Below, piece after piece: positions 11,958 through 24,129 of a stretch of DNA of 64,000 nucleotides. Source of the stretch: Cenococcum geophilum 1.58 (Eukaryota > Ascomycota > Dothideomycetes > Gloniales > Gloniaceae); NCBI GenBank assembly GCA_001692895.1, contig KV748178.1:3334536-3398535 (forward strand), given 5' to 3'. The notes beneath the pieces were generated by a model. It was not told the DNA's origin, ran no database searches, and saw only the letters and a list, made by a program, of their open reading frames with translations. Position 1 is the stretch's first letter. Every line of letters begins with the position of its first letter. Made by a program: the position numbers and the translations under genes.

Positions 11958-12590
11958 TATAGTTAAAGCTCTATTAAAGTTAATATAGTTAATTAAACTA
12001 TTTATTAAAGCTAATAGCTAAAGTAGAAGCTTGATTAGCTAGTAGTTATATACTACTACTATAGCTTTTTAAGTTAATAATAAGGCTATTATAAGAATAT
12101 ATATATTAAATCCCGCTACAGTCGCGATAGATTCGCGGGTACTGTTATCTTTTTAGCTAATATGGCGATGTAAAGGCAGGACATATTATAGCTATACTTT
12201 AATTTTAAATAGTTGCTAATATAGTTATTGCTATTTATTATAAGTACCTAGTCTTTAAGCTAGATAGTAGAGCTTATATGGCTAGGTATAAGGGTACTTT
12301 TGGTCCCTTACTTGGCTACATCCTAGGAGCTCTTAGGGGCTGCCAAGAGCCTTCGGCTAGGCTTTGGCCACCCCTTATAAGCTCCTCGGGCTTACAGCCT
12401 CCTTCCTCCCCTATTAGTTCGTCTCTGTACTTAGGCTATTGCCTACCCTTATTACTATATCGTCCTCTTCTATCGACTCTCCTTATAACTCATGCTTGGC
12501 TTACCTGCTCCCTACTATACAGCCTAGCAATGTGCCTTACACTAGGGTATAATAAAGCCTTATAGTAGATACTAGGGTAAACTTGTTAAT
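11958..12590. other. RIP-type AT-rich DNA, partly unscarred segment
   Basis: Continues the sequence cut by Gypsy element A. At about 12280-12550 there is a stretch with more balanced composition and an open 95-codon plus frame, rich in Leu, Ser and Pro, with no recognisable domain; I do not call it a gene. Followed by the TA that borders the next transposon. Confidence 0.4.
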
Positions 12591-12591
12591 A

Positions 12592-12755
12592 CAGTCTGTA
12601 CGAGCTTCGGTGTCCCCCCCCCGTATGCGCGTAACACTACATACCTAATTTCGCTTCGCCTGCAGCTAAATTAGTATGTAAAGCTAGCAGAAAGTAGTAT
12701 AGTACGTAGCTAGGGCTTAAGCCACGGCCTACATCGAATTCAAAGCTTGGAGCTT
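12592..12755 (+). repeat. left terminal inverted repeat
   Basis: Runs from CAGTCTGTACGAGC through a C-run and TACCTAATTTCGCTTCG to about GGAGCTTA. The inner end is judged by eye against the right copy. Confidence 0.7.
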
Positions 12756-12789
12756 AATTTTAAAGCTATTCTAAACATCTCTCCTTTAC

Positions 12790-14100
12790 TAAATTGTAAG
12801 ATTACCTCTAGATATTAGTGTTTTACCCTATTACCTTCCTTAATATAGCTCCAAATATAGGTAACTAGCAGTACGCCTTTATTAAAATCCTTTTTATAGC
12901 CGGCGCCAATAAGCTAGTATATGCTCGTTAAGCCGATTACTCTCCTAAGGCAATCCAACTTATTTAGAGGAAGATAAGGCTGTATGGAAAAACAAGGCTT
13001 AGTTGCAAATATAAGTTAAGACGTATACTAAATAACAAGATAATTATCGTATTGCTTTACCAACTAGATAAGGCTCTAAACTTATATCTTAATAAGATAA
13101 CGTAGTTTATCTACAATCGGTTTTAGGTAGTTATTAGTAGGTAGACACTTAATATAGAACTAAAAGTTGCTGGCTAAAGCTAGAAGCTAGTAAGGAAGCC
13201 TTTACGGGCGTATATAAGGAAGTTACTAATTATATAAGGCTTGCCAAGTCACCAGTAAGCAAAGCTAGGAGGATTATACTTTATTCTAGGCTATAATCTT
13301 ATAGTTTACCGTTAATTAGTTAGTATTTATAGACAAATTTAGAGCTAATTTAAAGGTAGGTATATAAAAGGCGTCTTAGTTATTAGTAGGAGTTATACTA
13401 GTTTTATATACACTATATAATTGTAATAAGCAGCGAGTTAATATACTACCTGCCTATACTATTAACGGCGTACTAGTATTGTTAGTATATACTAGCTTAA
13501 CGAATTCGGAGGGCTATAACTACTAGATTAAGTATATCCTCCTACTTTATTATAATTCTTATCTAGAACTAAGATTAGTAGTTGTAAGCTTTGTAGTATG
13601 TGGGAATTAAACAAGCAACTTGATTGTAAATCTATGGAAATTAAGTGGTATAAATACATGAAAGTAGACCCCTAAACTCCGGAGCCTATAACTTATATTA
13701 AACGTATCCGAGACATACAAGGGTAGTGCTGACGTAGGTAAAATAGGGTAATATTTAAGGTCCGGTAGTTGGTTATAGTAGTTATTATGGGTGACGCGGG
13801 CTTCTATTACTTAGCCTATATTAGCTCTCTCTTTAAGCGAGCTAGCGTAAAGCTTATATACTTGCCTATATACTCGCCTAATCTAAATCTAATTAAGGAG
13901 TTCTTTAGTAAGCTAAAGGAGTTTATTTAATAATACTTTATTATATAAAAGGAGGCGCTAAAGTAATAGGGTAATAGCTTTAATAGCTTCTTAAGTTAGT
14001 ATATAGAAATTATAGAAAGTAAATCTAATAGCGCGAAAGCTTATTTCCGCTATAGCGGGTATATTAATAGAGGAGAGTAAGATTCTATAATATAATAGGG
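12790..14100 (+). pseudogene. Tc1/mariner-type DDE transposase (RIP-scarred)
   Basis: Reading with RIP stops ignored, the plus strand shows a Tc1/mariner/IS630 catalytic end: a hydrophobic beta strand followed by GDAGFYYL near 13.79-13.81 kb (in place of the usual DNAS.H), then KLIYLPIYSPNLNLIKEF at about 13.85-13.90 kb, which matches the family LPPYSPDLNPIEEFF block. The N-terminal part from about 12.79 kb is presumably the helix-turn-helix region. At about 13.59-13.76 kb a stretch of nearly normal composition interrupts the homology to the second copy; it begins GTAAGC and ends GGTAG and could be an intron or an insert. Not functional as it stands. Confidence 0.7.
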
Positions 14101-14361
14101 TGTTATTATTATATAAAGGAAGGCGTAGCTATACCTTAAGCTTATAATATTTAATTTGTATAAGAATTACTACTAAAGGGTATATATAATAGCTATCTAT
14201 AAGTAGGCGCACACTTAAGTTAAAAATCTACTACTAGTTAAGCCTAAGGCTCTCGCCTCTTAAACTTCTCCACTCCTTAATATCTACTTATAATCTCTTA
14301 GCAATTGCCTTTAGAATACCTACCTTAATTATTACCTTAATTAGTGTCTTTCCTTACTTAT

Positions 14362-14571
14362 TGTAACGGCGCTATTGTATATTACCTGCCAAATTCTGCC
14401 ATATTCTGCCGACCTGTGATTGGCCCGCCCAAAGCTAGCGCCTTAGCGGCTCACCCTATATATTTATTTATATCAGTCCTAGCGACCCCTTTTCCTTCTT
14501 TTTAGCTTAGTATCTTCGTAATACAGCATTCTATAAGCTTTGGTTTAGAGGCATTTATATAAGCCATGACA
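14362..14571 (+). repeat. 5' LTR of Gypsy element B
   Basis: 210 bp, starts TGTAACGGCGCTAT and ends CATGACA. Contains a TATA-like TATATATTTATTTATA stretch and a CCTTTTCCTTCTT run. Confidence 0.9.
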
Positions 14572-17500
14572 TTATACTAAGCTTACCCTACCTTGCCTAG
14601 GAAGGCCTCAATAATATCCCACCTTAAAGAAACTTCGTCTACAACAACATATTAACGCGCTATACTTAGACACTAAAACAACTCTATATTACCTGGGAAG
14701 GCCTAAATAATATCTTACCTTATAAGCTAGATAGGACTAGACCTATACCCCTGGAATTAAAACCAAAGTATATAATACCAATAAACCTTAGGAAGCTAAT
14801 AATGGCACCTAAAGCAAGCTTATTTAAGAGAGCTACCTTTACCTAAGAGGAACCTAAAATCCAATTAGGATTAGAAATTAAAGATAATAATAATATTATA
14901 GACGTACGCGAACAGATTCGCGCCCTTATAGCTAGCTAGGAAGCCGATTATCTTAAAGCGAGAAATATATAAGAGACCCTATAAGAGATCCTAGAAAGCC
15001 TTACGGCCCTATAAAATAGCCCAGCTTCCCTTTCTTAAAGCCCTAGCTAACCTATTTACTCCACTAAATGCGATATACTAGGGAGTACGGATATAATAAT
15101 GAAGTAATTAAAGTCCGTTAAGCTCCTTAACCCCCTATTACTGTTTAACGGGATAGACCCTACCTTTAAGAATTAGAGGATTTAAGTATAAGGAAAGCTC
15201 CGCGTTAACTACAACTATTTCTTTTTTAAAGAAGCTAAAATGCTCTACCTCTTTAGTTAAACCACTAGGGACGCCTAACGGCACCTTTAAGCTAAGTTTA
15301 AGGATAACTCCCCTATCTAATTTATATCTATTAACGAAATAATACGGTACCTAGCGGCTATTTATGTTAACCCGAATAAAGTACGGGATGCCCGTTATAA
15401 CTATAATCGCCTAATAATAAAACCAAACTAACCCTTTGCCGAATTCTAGACTTAATTTCTATACCTTATAGGAGAAGGCTAGGTTCCCCTTAAGAACTAC
15501 TAATTAGACCTATACAATAAGCTAATAATCTAGCTATAAGAAAAGATTACTATAACCTTAAATAACCTACTAACCTATAAAAGACTCGCAGCTTATTACC
15601 TATTATTAGACTTAAAACTAAAGCGGATTAACGCCTGCCCTAATTAGTAGAAGCAACTTTATAATAATTAGAACTTGCTAGCTATACCTATAAAAGCTAA
15701 AGTAGGAAGATAAGTTATAACTACTCCTACACTAAAGGCGGTTATAACTATATACCGGTAAGCCTCGCCTAACCAGTTATGTACTACGCCATTAACTAGT
15801 ATTTGCCGTAATACTTTAATTAACCCTACCTTGGCCATATGCTATAACTGTAATAAGTAGGGTTACTTTACCTCGTCCTGCCCGGAGCTAAAGGATATAG
15901 GTAATATTAAGGAGATAGAGGAAGGAGAAACGTCCGATAAGTTAGAAAAAGAAAAACCTTAGGGAAAGACTCCCCCCTAGGGTACCCTATCGATCTTAAA
16001 GAGATTAATCTTAGTTAGTTAATAGGTGGAAAGTATTTTATAGTTTTATATATAGTATCTTAAAATAGATATAGAGTTAATATAACCGCCCTTATTAATA
16101 CTAGAGTAAATAGCTTTGCCTTTATAAATACTGCTTATATAAATAATGTTGCCAAGTTTCTAAATACAGAAGCTATCCGACTAGAGAAGCCTGTTTAGGT
16201 AAAAGGCTATAATAGCTAAGCCGGTCGGCCCGTTACCTACGTCTTAAAGTTATATATTACTCTTAACGGACGACACTAATATAGTATCCCCTTTTATATC
16301 CTAGACCTAGGGTCCTATAATATAATCCTTAAACAAAAATAGATATCCTATTTTAATATTTAGTTAAATATATAATAAAGACGGTTTATCTGGCCGGAGG
16401 ATAGACTAAGGTTACCCTTTTTTATTAGGGAGATTTAAACTAACTATAAGATACTAGCTGCAAGGGCTGACCCTACCTACTAGTAGGATATCTGGGCCTA
16501 TAACCTAGCCTTTACCTAAGAAGACGCCCGCTACGAAGCTGGAAAGAACTCTGTACCGATAAAGATACTCTCCTAAAGTGCTATATTTAAAGAGGACTCT
16601 ATATATAGAAGCGGGATAGATAGTAATATAGACGACGTCTAAATCGTATAGATTTAACCGGTATAGAAAAGAACGTATTAATAGGATATAAGGGATAACC
16701 TCTAAAAGATGCAATAGGAGCTAAAAGGAGTAATAATAACGCTAGTACCCTAGGGGTCCCTAAAGTTATATACGCCCCTATTATTAGGCAACCCCCCTAC
16801 CGTAAATATTGCCGTAATTAGCGCTATAGCGTTCTACTTTAATATATACTGGAAGGACAATAAGGTCTTTATAACGAGCCTATATAAGATTAATTAAATT
16901 ATTAATAATAAAGAGGAAAGGCTAGCTAAGGAAACTAATAAGGAACTAGTTAAACGCCTCCTTTTTACTATTTATATAGACTATAAGGATATATTCTTAA
17001 AGGCGGCTTTAAACAAGTTACCCCCCTACTAGATGTACGATTATAAAATTTAATTAGAAGCCAATAACTCGCTAGGCTATAGCCCCCTCTACTATTAATT
17101 AATAGATAAGCTAAAAGTAATAAAGTAGTACTTAATTAATAACCTGGATAAAGGGTTTATCAAGCCAAGTTAAGCCCCTTTTACTTCCCCTATCCTATTT
17201 ATAAAAAAGCCTAATAAAGGCCTTTATTTTTATATTAACTATTAAAAGCTAAACGCTATTACTTAAAAGGACCGGTATCCTATTCCTTTAATTAACGAGA
17301 CCTTTATACGTCTAAGCTAGGCAAAGATCTTTACTAAACTTAATATCTGCTAAGCTTTCTACTAAATTAGGATAGACCCTATATCTAAAGATTTAATAAT
17401 ATTCCGTACCCGTTATAGTTCCTATAAATATAAAGTTCTTTCTTTTAGACTAATAAACGGACCGGCTACGTACTAAAGGTATATAAATGACGTTCTTTTT

Positions 17501-20333
17501 AATTACCTTAATAAATTCTGTATGGTATACCTAGACGACATTTTTATATACTTAAATAACGAACTTAAGTATTAAGTTTATATTAAAAAGGTCCTAGAGA
17601 GATTACGGAACGCAGGCTTATAAGTTAATATTAAGAAATGCGAGTTTAGGGTAAAACGTATAAAATACCTTAGGTTTATTATGACTATAAAAGGAATTAA
17701 GGTTAACCTTAAGAAAGTAGAGGCAATTTATAACTAGAAGCCCCCTTATAGAGTAAAAGGAATCTAATCCTTTTTTAGTTTTTATAACTTCTACTACCGG
17801 TTTATCCGTGACTATAGAATTATAGTAAAACCTCTTATATAACTAACTAGGAAGAATACGCCTTTTATTTTTAATAATAGCTATATAAAAGCCTTTAAAG
17901 AGATAAAGAATTGGCTTATCTCTTCCCTAGTCCTTTATTACTATAACTTAAACCTTAAATTAATGCTAGAAACGGACGCCTCTAATAGGGTTATAGCGGG
18001 AATTCTATTACAGTTATATCTAGACGGCGAATAGTACCCTATAGCTTTCTTCTTAAAGATAATAGACCCGGCTAAGTGTAACTATAAAGTATATAATAAA
18101 GAAATGCTAGCTATTATTTAATTACTCTTTTAATAGCGTATAGAGCTTAAAGGTATAAACTCCCGGATTAAGATATATATAGATTATAAAGCCCTAGAGT
18201 ACTTTATAACTATAAAGCAGCTTACTAGATAATAAGCCTAGTAGGCTAAAATACTCTCCTAATTCTTCTTTATAATTATATATTGTTTTAGTAAGTAAAA
18301 CTTTAAGGCTAATGCCCTAACCTAAAGAGAATAAGATATAGGACCCTAGGATAAGCTAAAGACCCAATATTAGACGCGCGCCCTCTTTTATCTAGAATAG
18401 CTTAACCTACGGATCCTTAAGGAGCTAAACTTTTAGTAAAATAAGCTAGCACTAATAAAGGAATCCTTAGATAAGCTAATAGGGCTAATTAACCGCCTCC
18501 TAACTATAAACCGCACGGCTAACGCCTTAAGGGCTCTCCGCGAATAAGCCGTAAAAGGAGACCCCAATTTTAAAACGGAGGAAGGATTGCTCCTATACTA
18601 GGAGCGGCTTATAGTCCCTAACGTTAATAATCTACGGACTAAACTAATCTGTAAAGTTTATTACTAAGTCTCTACGGCATACCCTAGCAAGAATAAGACC
18701 TGTAAAATTATTAACTGCCGCTATTACTAGCTAAGAATAATTATAGATATCGATTGATATATATAAAACTATAAAGACTACTAAAGAGCTATAATCCTAC
18801 GGAATAGGACCCTAGGACTACTTAAGCCACTCCTAATACTAGAGCGCCCTTAGTAATATATCTTTATAGACTTCTATAAACTACCTAGGGACCGTAACGG
18901 ATATAATATGGTTATAGTTATAGTTAACCGCTTTAGTAAACGCCTGTTTTTAATTCCCTATTATAAGAATATCGATACTAAAGAGGTAGCCTAGCTATTT
19001 ATCTATTACGTCTACTAAATCTACGGACTACTAGATACTATTATATCTAATTATAGGCCACAGTTTATATTAGCCTTTTAGAATAAGTTTACCTAGATCC
19101 TAGGCATTAAGCTAAAGCTTTCTACGGCTTATTACCCCTAGATAGACGGTTAGATAGAGATTATAAATTAGTACCTAGACTAGAGGCTTAGGCCCTTTAT
19201 TAACTATTTCTAGAACAACTAGTCTAAACTACTACCCTTAATAGACTACGCGCAAGCAACCCTACCCTATAACTCTATAGGGTTTACCCCAATTTAGCTA
19301 GAAATAGGATACTTACCCTATATAAGCTTTAACTAGAAAAGGCTAGAAGAACCCTAGACTATATAAGAGAAGCTATTCTATACTAAGGCCTAATGGTACG
19401 CTAAACGATTGGAGGAAGCCTAGATGGTAGCCCATAAGAACCTAGAAAAATCTTAAAAGTTAATGGAATAGCAGGCGAATAAACACCGTTAAGAGCCTGA
19501 TTTTGCCCCTAGTAATATAGTCTAGGTTATAATAAGGAATTAGAAGACTGAACGACCTAGCCGTAAGCTAGACTATTAGATAGTAGGACCGTATAAGGTT
19601 CTTAAGAAGATAGGTAACTTATATAAGATAAAGCTCCTAGATTTAATTAGGGTTTACCCTATCTTCTTACTAAATAAGTTATAGAAAGCTATAAATAACC
19701 TATTACCTAGATAAAAGAACGAGCCTCCCCTACTAGTTTAAGTAAACAGTGATAATAAATAGGAGGTTAATAAAATACTGGCCTATAAGATAGTACGGGG
19801 AACGCTAAAATACCGTATCTAATAGAAGGGCTACAATCCTGACCTAACCTGGTACCCTACGTAGAACTTTATAGGCTACCCCTAGAAGCTTAAAGAATTC
19901 TATAACTAATACCCTAATACGCTTAGACCCCTAAAGTACCTAGATAAATAGATGGAATGCTAGTATAATAAAGATAATAAGTTACCGGGAAAATATAGGG
20001 ATAAAAACGCCCTAAAGCCCTAATACAGCTGTCTGCTAATTCTGCTATATTCTACCGTTTTCTGCTAGTACCGTAAAATTTTAGATATCTAGGAACTTTA
20101 ACTGCCGGTTAAAGTTATCTAATTAGTTAGATCCGTGCTAAGACCTTTAGCGGCTACTCTTTCTAGCCTAGTGCTTCCACTTAGCCTATAATTGCCCTTT
20201 ATACTTAGTCTAGACGTACTTATATCCCCTTTATCTCCTTATCTTATATTTTATAATCCTATATTTATAAGCCTAGTGCTACCCTATTTCTAACTAAGCC
20301 TAAGGGCAGGCTTTCTTTTAAAGAGGGGGGTGA

Positions 20334-20543
20334 TGTAATGGCGCTATCGCACATTACCTGCCAAATTCTGCTATATTCTGCTAACCTGCGATTGGCCCGC
20401 CTAAAGCTAGCGCCTTAGCGGCTCACTCTATATATTTGTTTACATTGGTCCTAGCGACCCCTTTTCCTTCTCTTTAGCTTAGTATCTTTATAATACAGTA
20501 TTCTACAAGCTTCGGTTTAGAGGTATTTATACGAGTTATAACA
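20334..20543 (+). repeat. 3' LTR of Gypsy element B
   Basis: 210 bp, starts TGTAATGGCGCTATCG and ends GTTATAACA. A purine run (AAAGAGGGGGG) just before it fits a polypurine tract. Confidence 0.9.
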
Positions 20544-22234
20544 CTTATCTAGCTTCTACTCTCTAATTATCTTTAAATCCTACCGCTTAGTAAAAGCAAC
20601 TTAGTAGGTAGTGTTAATATCTTCCTTTTAGGCCTCTAAGTCTTCTACCGCCTTCTTATGCTACTTTAAATACTCCTATAAATCTATAAGCTAATTAATA
20701 CCTTAAGGACGTAGTAGAGGAGCAATTTGTAATAATTTTAAGCTAGAGAGTAAGGCTGCTAGAGGTATAAATAGGCGTCTATAGTAACTACTAGTTGGGT
20801 TAATATAGAATTAATTTATAATACCTAAAGTATTTAGTATAGAGGCCTTAGAGGTAAGCTACTCCTTCTTTTTATTACCCATCTTCCTCTTAAAAAGCTT
20901 CTATATTAAGCTAACTGGAGGAGTATATTTAATAATAAGACTTTAATTAATCGCCCTACCCTATTCTCTTATATCCTCCTATATAAGCTTATAATTAACT
21001 TGCTAATATACTTAGTACTAGTTACTACCGCAGTTCTTATAACACTATTACCGTTAAGATACCTTTATAAAGCTTATTTTAGGAATTATAGAAAAAGCGG
21101 TAATATTACTATCTATAAGCTATAGCGTACTTAATATAGAGCTCTATAAGGATTCTGGAGCTAACTATAAAGCTAATTATATTATTATAGAGAAACGGGT
21201 AGGAGTACGAGCTACTTACTACTTAATTATCTTAATATAATCTATAGCGAGTTTAACTTTAAGCCGTTTAAATAAGCCGTTATTGCGATTATAACACCCT
21301 TTTACTACCCTTAAGAGTTCTTCTTTAGAATTAATCTAATTAACTATATAGCTTGGGTTAAGATAGAATATAAACCTAGTGGAATTTAATTACCTAGTAA
21401 GCTTTACGGTAGCATTATATAACTTCCTTTAAAAAGTATAACTAGTAAACTTCTGCTATAAAGCCTTATTAATTTTAAGAAGAACTTCGCGATTATATAT
21501 TACTAAAAGGCTAAGGCGAGCCTTAGGAAATATATAAGCTAATATAATAGTTAAACGACTTATCTTTTAAAGCTTTGCTAATAATATTAGACAATACTTA
21601 AAGAATAAGCCTCCGCCTAGAGGCTTTACTATATATTCCTCCTGCTTTGTTTAAAGCCTTAAAGCTAACTCCTCTTTACTCTCTACCGAAGGCTTATATA
21701 CTAAAGTCTTTAATAATTAAGGCCTTTTAGTAGGCGGCTAGCTTTATAATATAGGGGGAACTATACTTGCACGCCGCGGAGCTCTTACTATATTCTATTC
21801 CGGCGGTATATAAAAGTATTAAACTTCTTTATTATCGTGCTCTTTGGCAGCTACTAGATTAGTTAAAATCTTATTAAGCTTACCTATAGTAAAATAGGCT
21901 GCTTATTATAATGCATATAAAGTGCTATATATTAGCGGTAGAGGGTAGTTAAGCTATATATTAAGTTGGCTACTATATATAGGTAGAAGATTTATAACCG
22001 TACTTATACTTAAGCTTTATATAAAAGGAGGTAAATAACTAATCGCTATAGAAGGCGGTACTAGTAATAATTAAAATTACTAAGTAGGTAGGCGACTAGA
22101 GGGACTACCTATAGAGGCAGGAGTAGGGCGTTTAGAGCTTATATTAATAAGAGAAAGAAGCTTTATAACACTATAATCTAGAATAGATATTATAACTTTT
22201 AGTAAGGGAGGGAAGTTAAAAATGGCTTTGGGGT

Positions 22235-22398
22235 TGGGCTCTAAGCTCCAAATCTAATATAGGCCGCGGCTTAAGCCCTAGCTACGTACTATACCACTTT
22301 CTACTAGCTCTATATACTAATTAGCTATAGACGAAGCGAAATTAGGTATATGGTGTTGCGTATATATAGGGGGGGGATACCGAAGCTTGTATAGACTA
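22235..22398 (-). repeat. right terminal inverted repeat
   Basis: Reverse complement of the left repeat, sharing the C-run, the CTAATTTCGCTTCG block and the GCTAGGGCTTAAGCC block, with extra C-to-T type changes. Confidence 0.7.
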
Positions 22399-22589
22399 TA
22401 TAGCGATATACATAACTAGCTTCTACCCCCCTCTAGAAAAATATTTTTTCGCTTTAGCATACGAGCTTGCTAAATCGCCACTAACTGTATATAGTAATTG
22501 TAGCGAAGCTATATGCTTGGCTATAAGAGCTTTTACTTTTAGCGGACTTAAAGCTATTTACAATCGGTCTTTCTCCGCAGTATTATAAT

Positions 22590-23645
22590 CTTAATTAAAT
22601 ATCCTAAGATTTCCACCTATACTATTTATAATATGGCTCCGCAAATAGGCCTATATTAGTACGCCCTAATTAAAGATCTTCTTTAACTTAGAGCAATTTA
22701 AGTAAAGTATGCCTCTACCGCTAGTTGTATAACTCGCTTAATTACCGCGATTAGGGGGAACCTACGGATATTCGGATTAACTTAGGCGCCTCTAAATAGT
22801 AAAGGTGGCCAGTTTTTACTAGGTAATTAAATAATTATAGTAATACTAATAAGGCTAGGGGAAAAGTTAACTCTCTTTAATAATAAGTTGCAGTGGTTAA
22901 TTTATAACATCTTTAGTCTTATAGTAAGCCGCTATATAATATTTTAAGAGCTCTATTTAGCTAGTTAGACAAAAAAGCGGGTAAGCTAATTAGATCCTCT
23001 TATAGAGCTTAAAAAGTAGTATTACTAGGTAGCCCTTAAGCGTAGCTCTTATAATTATATTATATATTTCGCTATTATATTATAGTATACCGCCAATTAA
23101 TTAGTATTTATAGATAAGTTAGGTATAGATTTAAAAATAGGCGTACGGAAAACTGGCTAGGCTCCCTTTAATATTATACTAGTATTGCATACGTTATATA
23201 ATTGGGGTAAGACAAGGCTTAATATACTGTCTATATATACAGTTAACGGCGTATTAGTAGCCTTAGTATATAAAGGCTTAATAAATGGCAAAGGCTTTAA
23301 GTTTTAGGTAGCAAATACTCTTCTACTATAGTATAATCGCTTTTCTACTAAGCAATTAGTAGTAGTTATAGATAACGCCAGCTTTTATTACTTAGAGAGG
23401 ATATAGACTCTCTTTAATGTATTTAGAGTTAAGCTTATATATTTACCTATATACTTACCTAATTTAAATTTAATTAAAGAGTTTTTTTAGAGAGCTAAAA
23501 GCTTTTATTTAGCGGGAGTGATTCTCTTAGGTAAAGCACCCTAAAAGCTTTAACTATAGCTTTAAAGCCTTTCTTCTTTAGAGCATAGATAAGGTTAGCA
23601 GTAAGAGTAAGAGCGTAAGAGGACATTTCTAATATAGTGGGTATA
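22590..23645 (+). pseudogene. second Tc1/mariner-type DDE transposase (RIP-scarred)
   Basis: The plus strand reads, with RIP stops ignored, VVVIDNASFYYLE (about 23.35-23.40 kb), then KLIYLPIYLPNLNLIKEF (about 23.43-23.49 kb): the second and third catalytic blocks of the Tc1/mariner DDE fold. The D of DNAS is kept here, unlike the GDAG of the first copy. It lacks the 13.59-13.76 kb insert seen in the first copy. Broken by RIP stops. Confidence 0.7.
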
Positions 23646-23712
23646 ACTATTAAGGTTTTTAGTGTAAGGGAAGATCGATTTTTAGTAGCGTTTTTAATTA
23701 TACGTAATACTT

Positions 23713-23915
23713 TATTAGGACGCCAAGGTCCTTAGGGCATGTAGTAACGTAATAACAGTAGCGGGATATAAAGAGTATCTGGTTCTTAATGAAGTAGAAC
23801 TGTAAAACTGAATTCTGCTGTTCTCTGATGCGGGGCGACTACGTTTTATAGGCGCCTCGCCTGCGCCTCGCCTGCGCTAAGCCGGTTGCGGCCAGTGCAT
23901 CTTTATAGCCTAACA
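23713..23915 (-). repeat. 3' LTR of Gypsy element C
   Basis: 203 bp; on the plus strand it starts TATTAGGACGCC and ends AGCCTAACA, so the minus-strand ends are TGTTAGG...CCTAATA. Contains a direct CGCCTCGCCTGCGCCTCGCC repeat. Next to it is the CCCCCCCCCTTCTT tract, which on the minus strand is the polypurine tract. Confidence 0.88.
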
Positions 23916-24129
23916 ATTACCCCCCCCCCTTCTTAAGCGGCTGTCCTTAGCCGACGCTATTATACAATAGGAGCGCTATTATTGTCCTTCGCTAAATAAA
24001 AAATGTTTAACAAAATTTATATAAATTAGATAATAGGATAATAGAATAATAGGATAATAAAACGCTAGGACTATATAGAGATCTATAAAGGTAGGAGTTC
24101 CTACCTAGGTAGGACATTAGATTTCCCTT

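Larger units (their letters stand above)
14362..20543 (+). mobile_element. Gypsy element B (Ty3/Gypsy LTR retrotransposon, fossil)
   Basis: A 6,182-bp element with two 210-bp LTRs and a 5-bp target duplication CTTAT (14357-14361 and 20544-20548), inserted in the DNA transposon. Plus-strand order: gag-like region about 14.8-15.8 kb with a CCHC-type knuckle near 15.85, protease about 16.05-16.4, reverse transcriptase about 17.05-17.7 with a YLDD-type active site near 17.53, RNase H about 17.9-18.35, integrase about 18.6-19.4, chromodomain-like end about 19.7-19.95. Different LTR family from element A, but the integrase regions of the two are close. Broken throughout by dozens of RIP-type changes. 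Confidence 0.9.
14190..22200 (-). pseudogene. accessory gene of the two-gene transposon, unknown family
   Basis: From about 22200 leftwards one minus-strand frame stays readable for roughly 550 codons to 20549, if TAA/TAG are taken as RIP products of Gln codons. It appears to go on beyond the Gypsy element B insertion from 14361 to about 14190. Features: a Ser/Pro-rich N-terminus, a segment with AAYFTIGKLNKILTNLVAAK, a charged linker, and a helical C-terminal half ending in a Gln/Lys/Glu-rich coiled-coil-like tail. It runs towards the transposase and ends close to it. I do not recognise the family. The copy in the second transposon (32640-33860) is similar in its C-terminal half, e.g. NTLGIINQFYI here and STLGVINYFYI there. 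No nuclease or DNA-binding motif is obvious. Confidence 0.6.
12592..22398. mobile_element. two-gene Tc1/mariner-type DNA transposon, split by Gypsy element B
   Basis: Terminal inverted repeats of about 160 bp: the left end starts CAGTCTGTACGAGCTTCGG (12592) and the right end is its reverse complement with RIP-type changes (ends 22398). TA dinucleotides flank both ends (12590-12591, 22399-22400), the target site of Tc1/mariner elements. Without Gypsy element B and its duplicated CTTAT the element is about 3.6 kb, twice the usual size of a single-gene mariner. It carries a DDE transposase on the plus strand (left half) and a second, convergent gene on the minus strand (right half). RIP has filled both genes with stops. 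Confidence 0.75.

Noticed and set aside
22338-22400. Separate start of a new mariner at the G-run near 22.37 kb
   Set aside because: It matches, inverted, the left end at 12592 and is better read as the right end of the first transposon.
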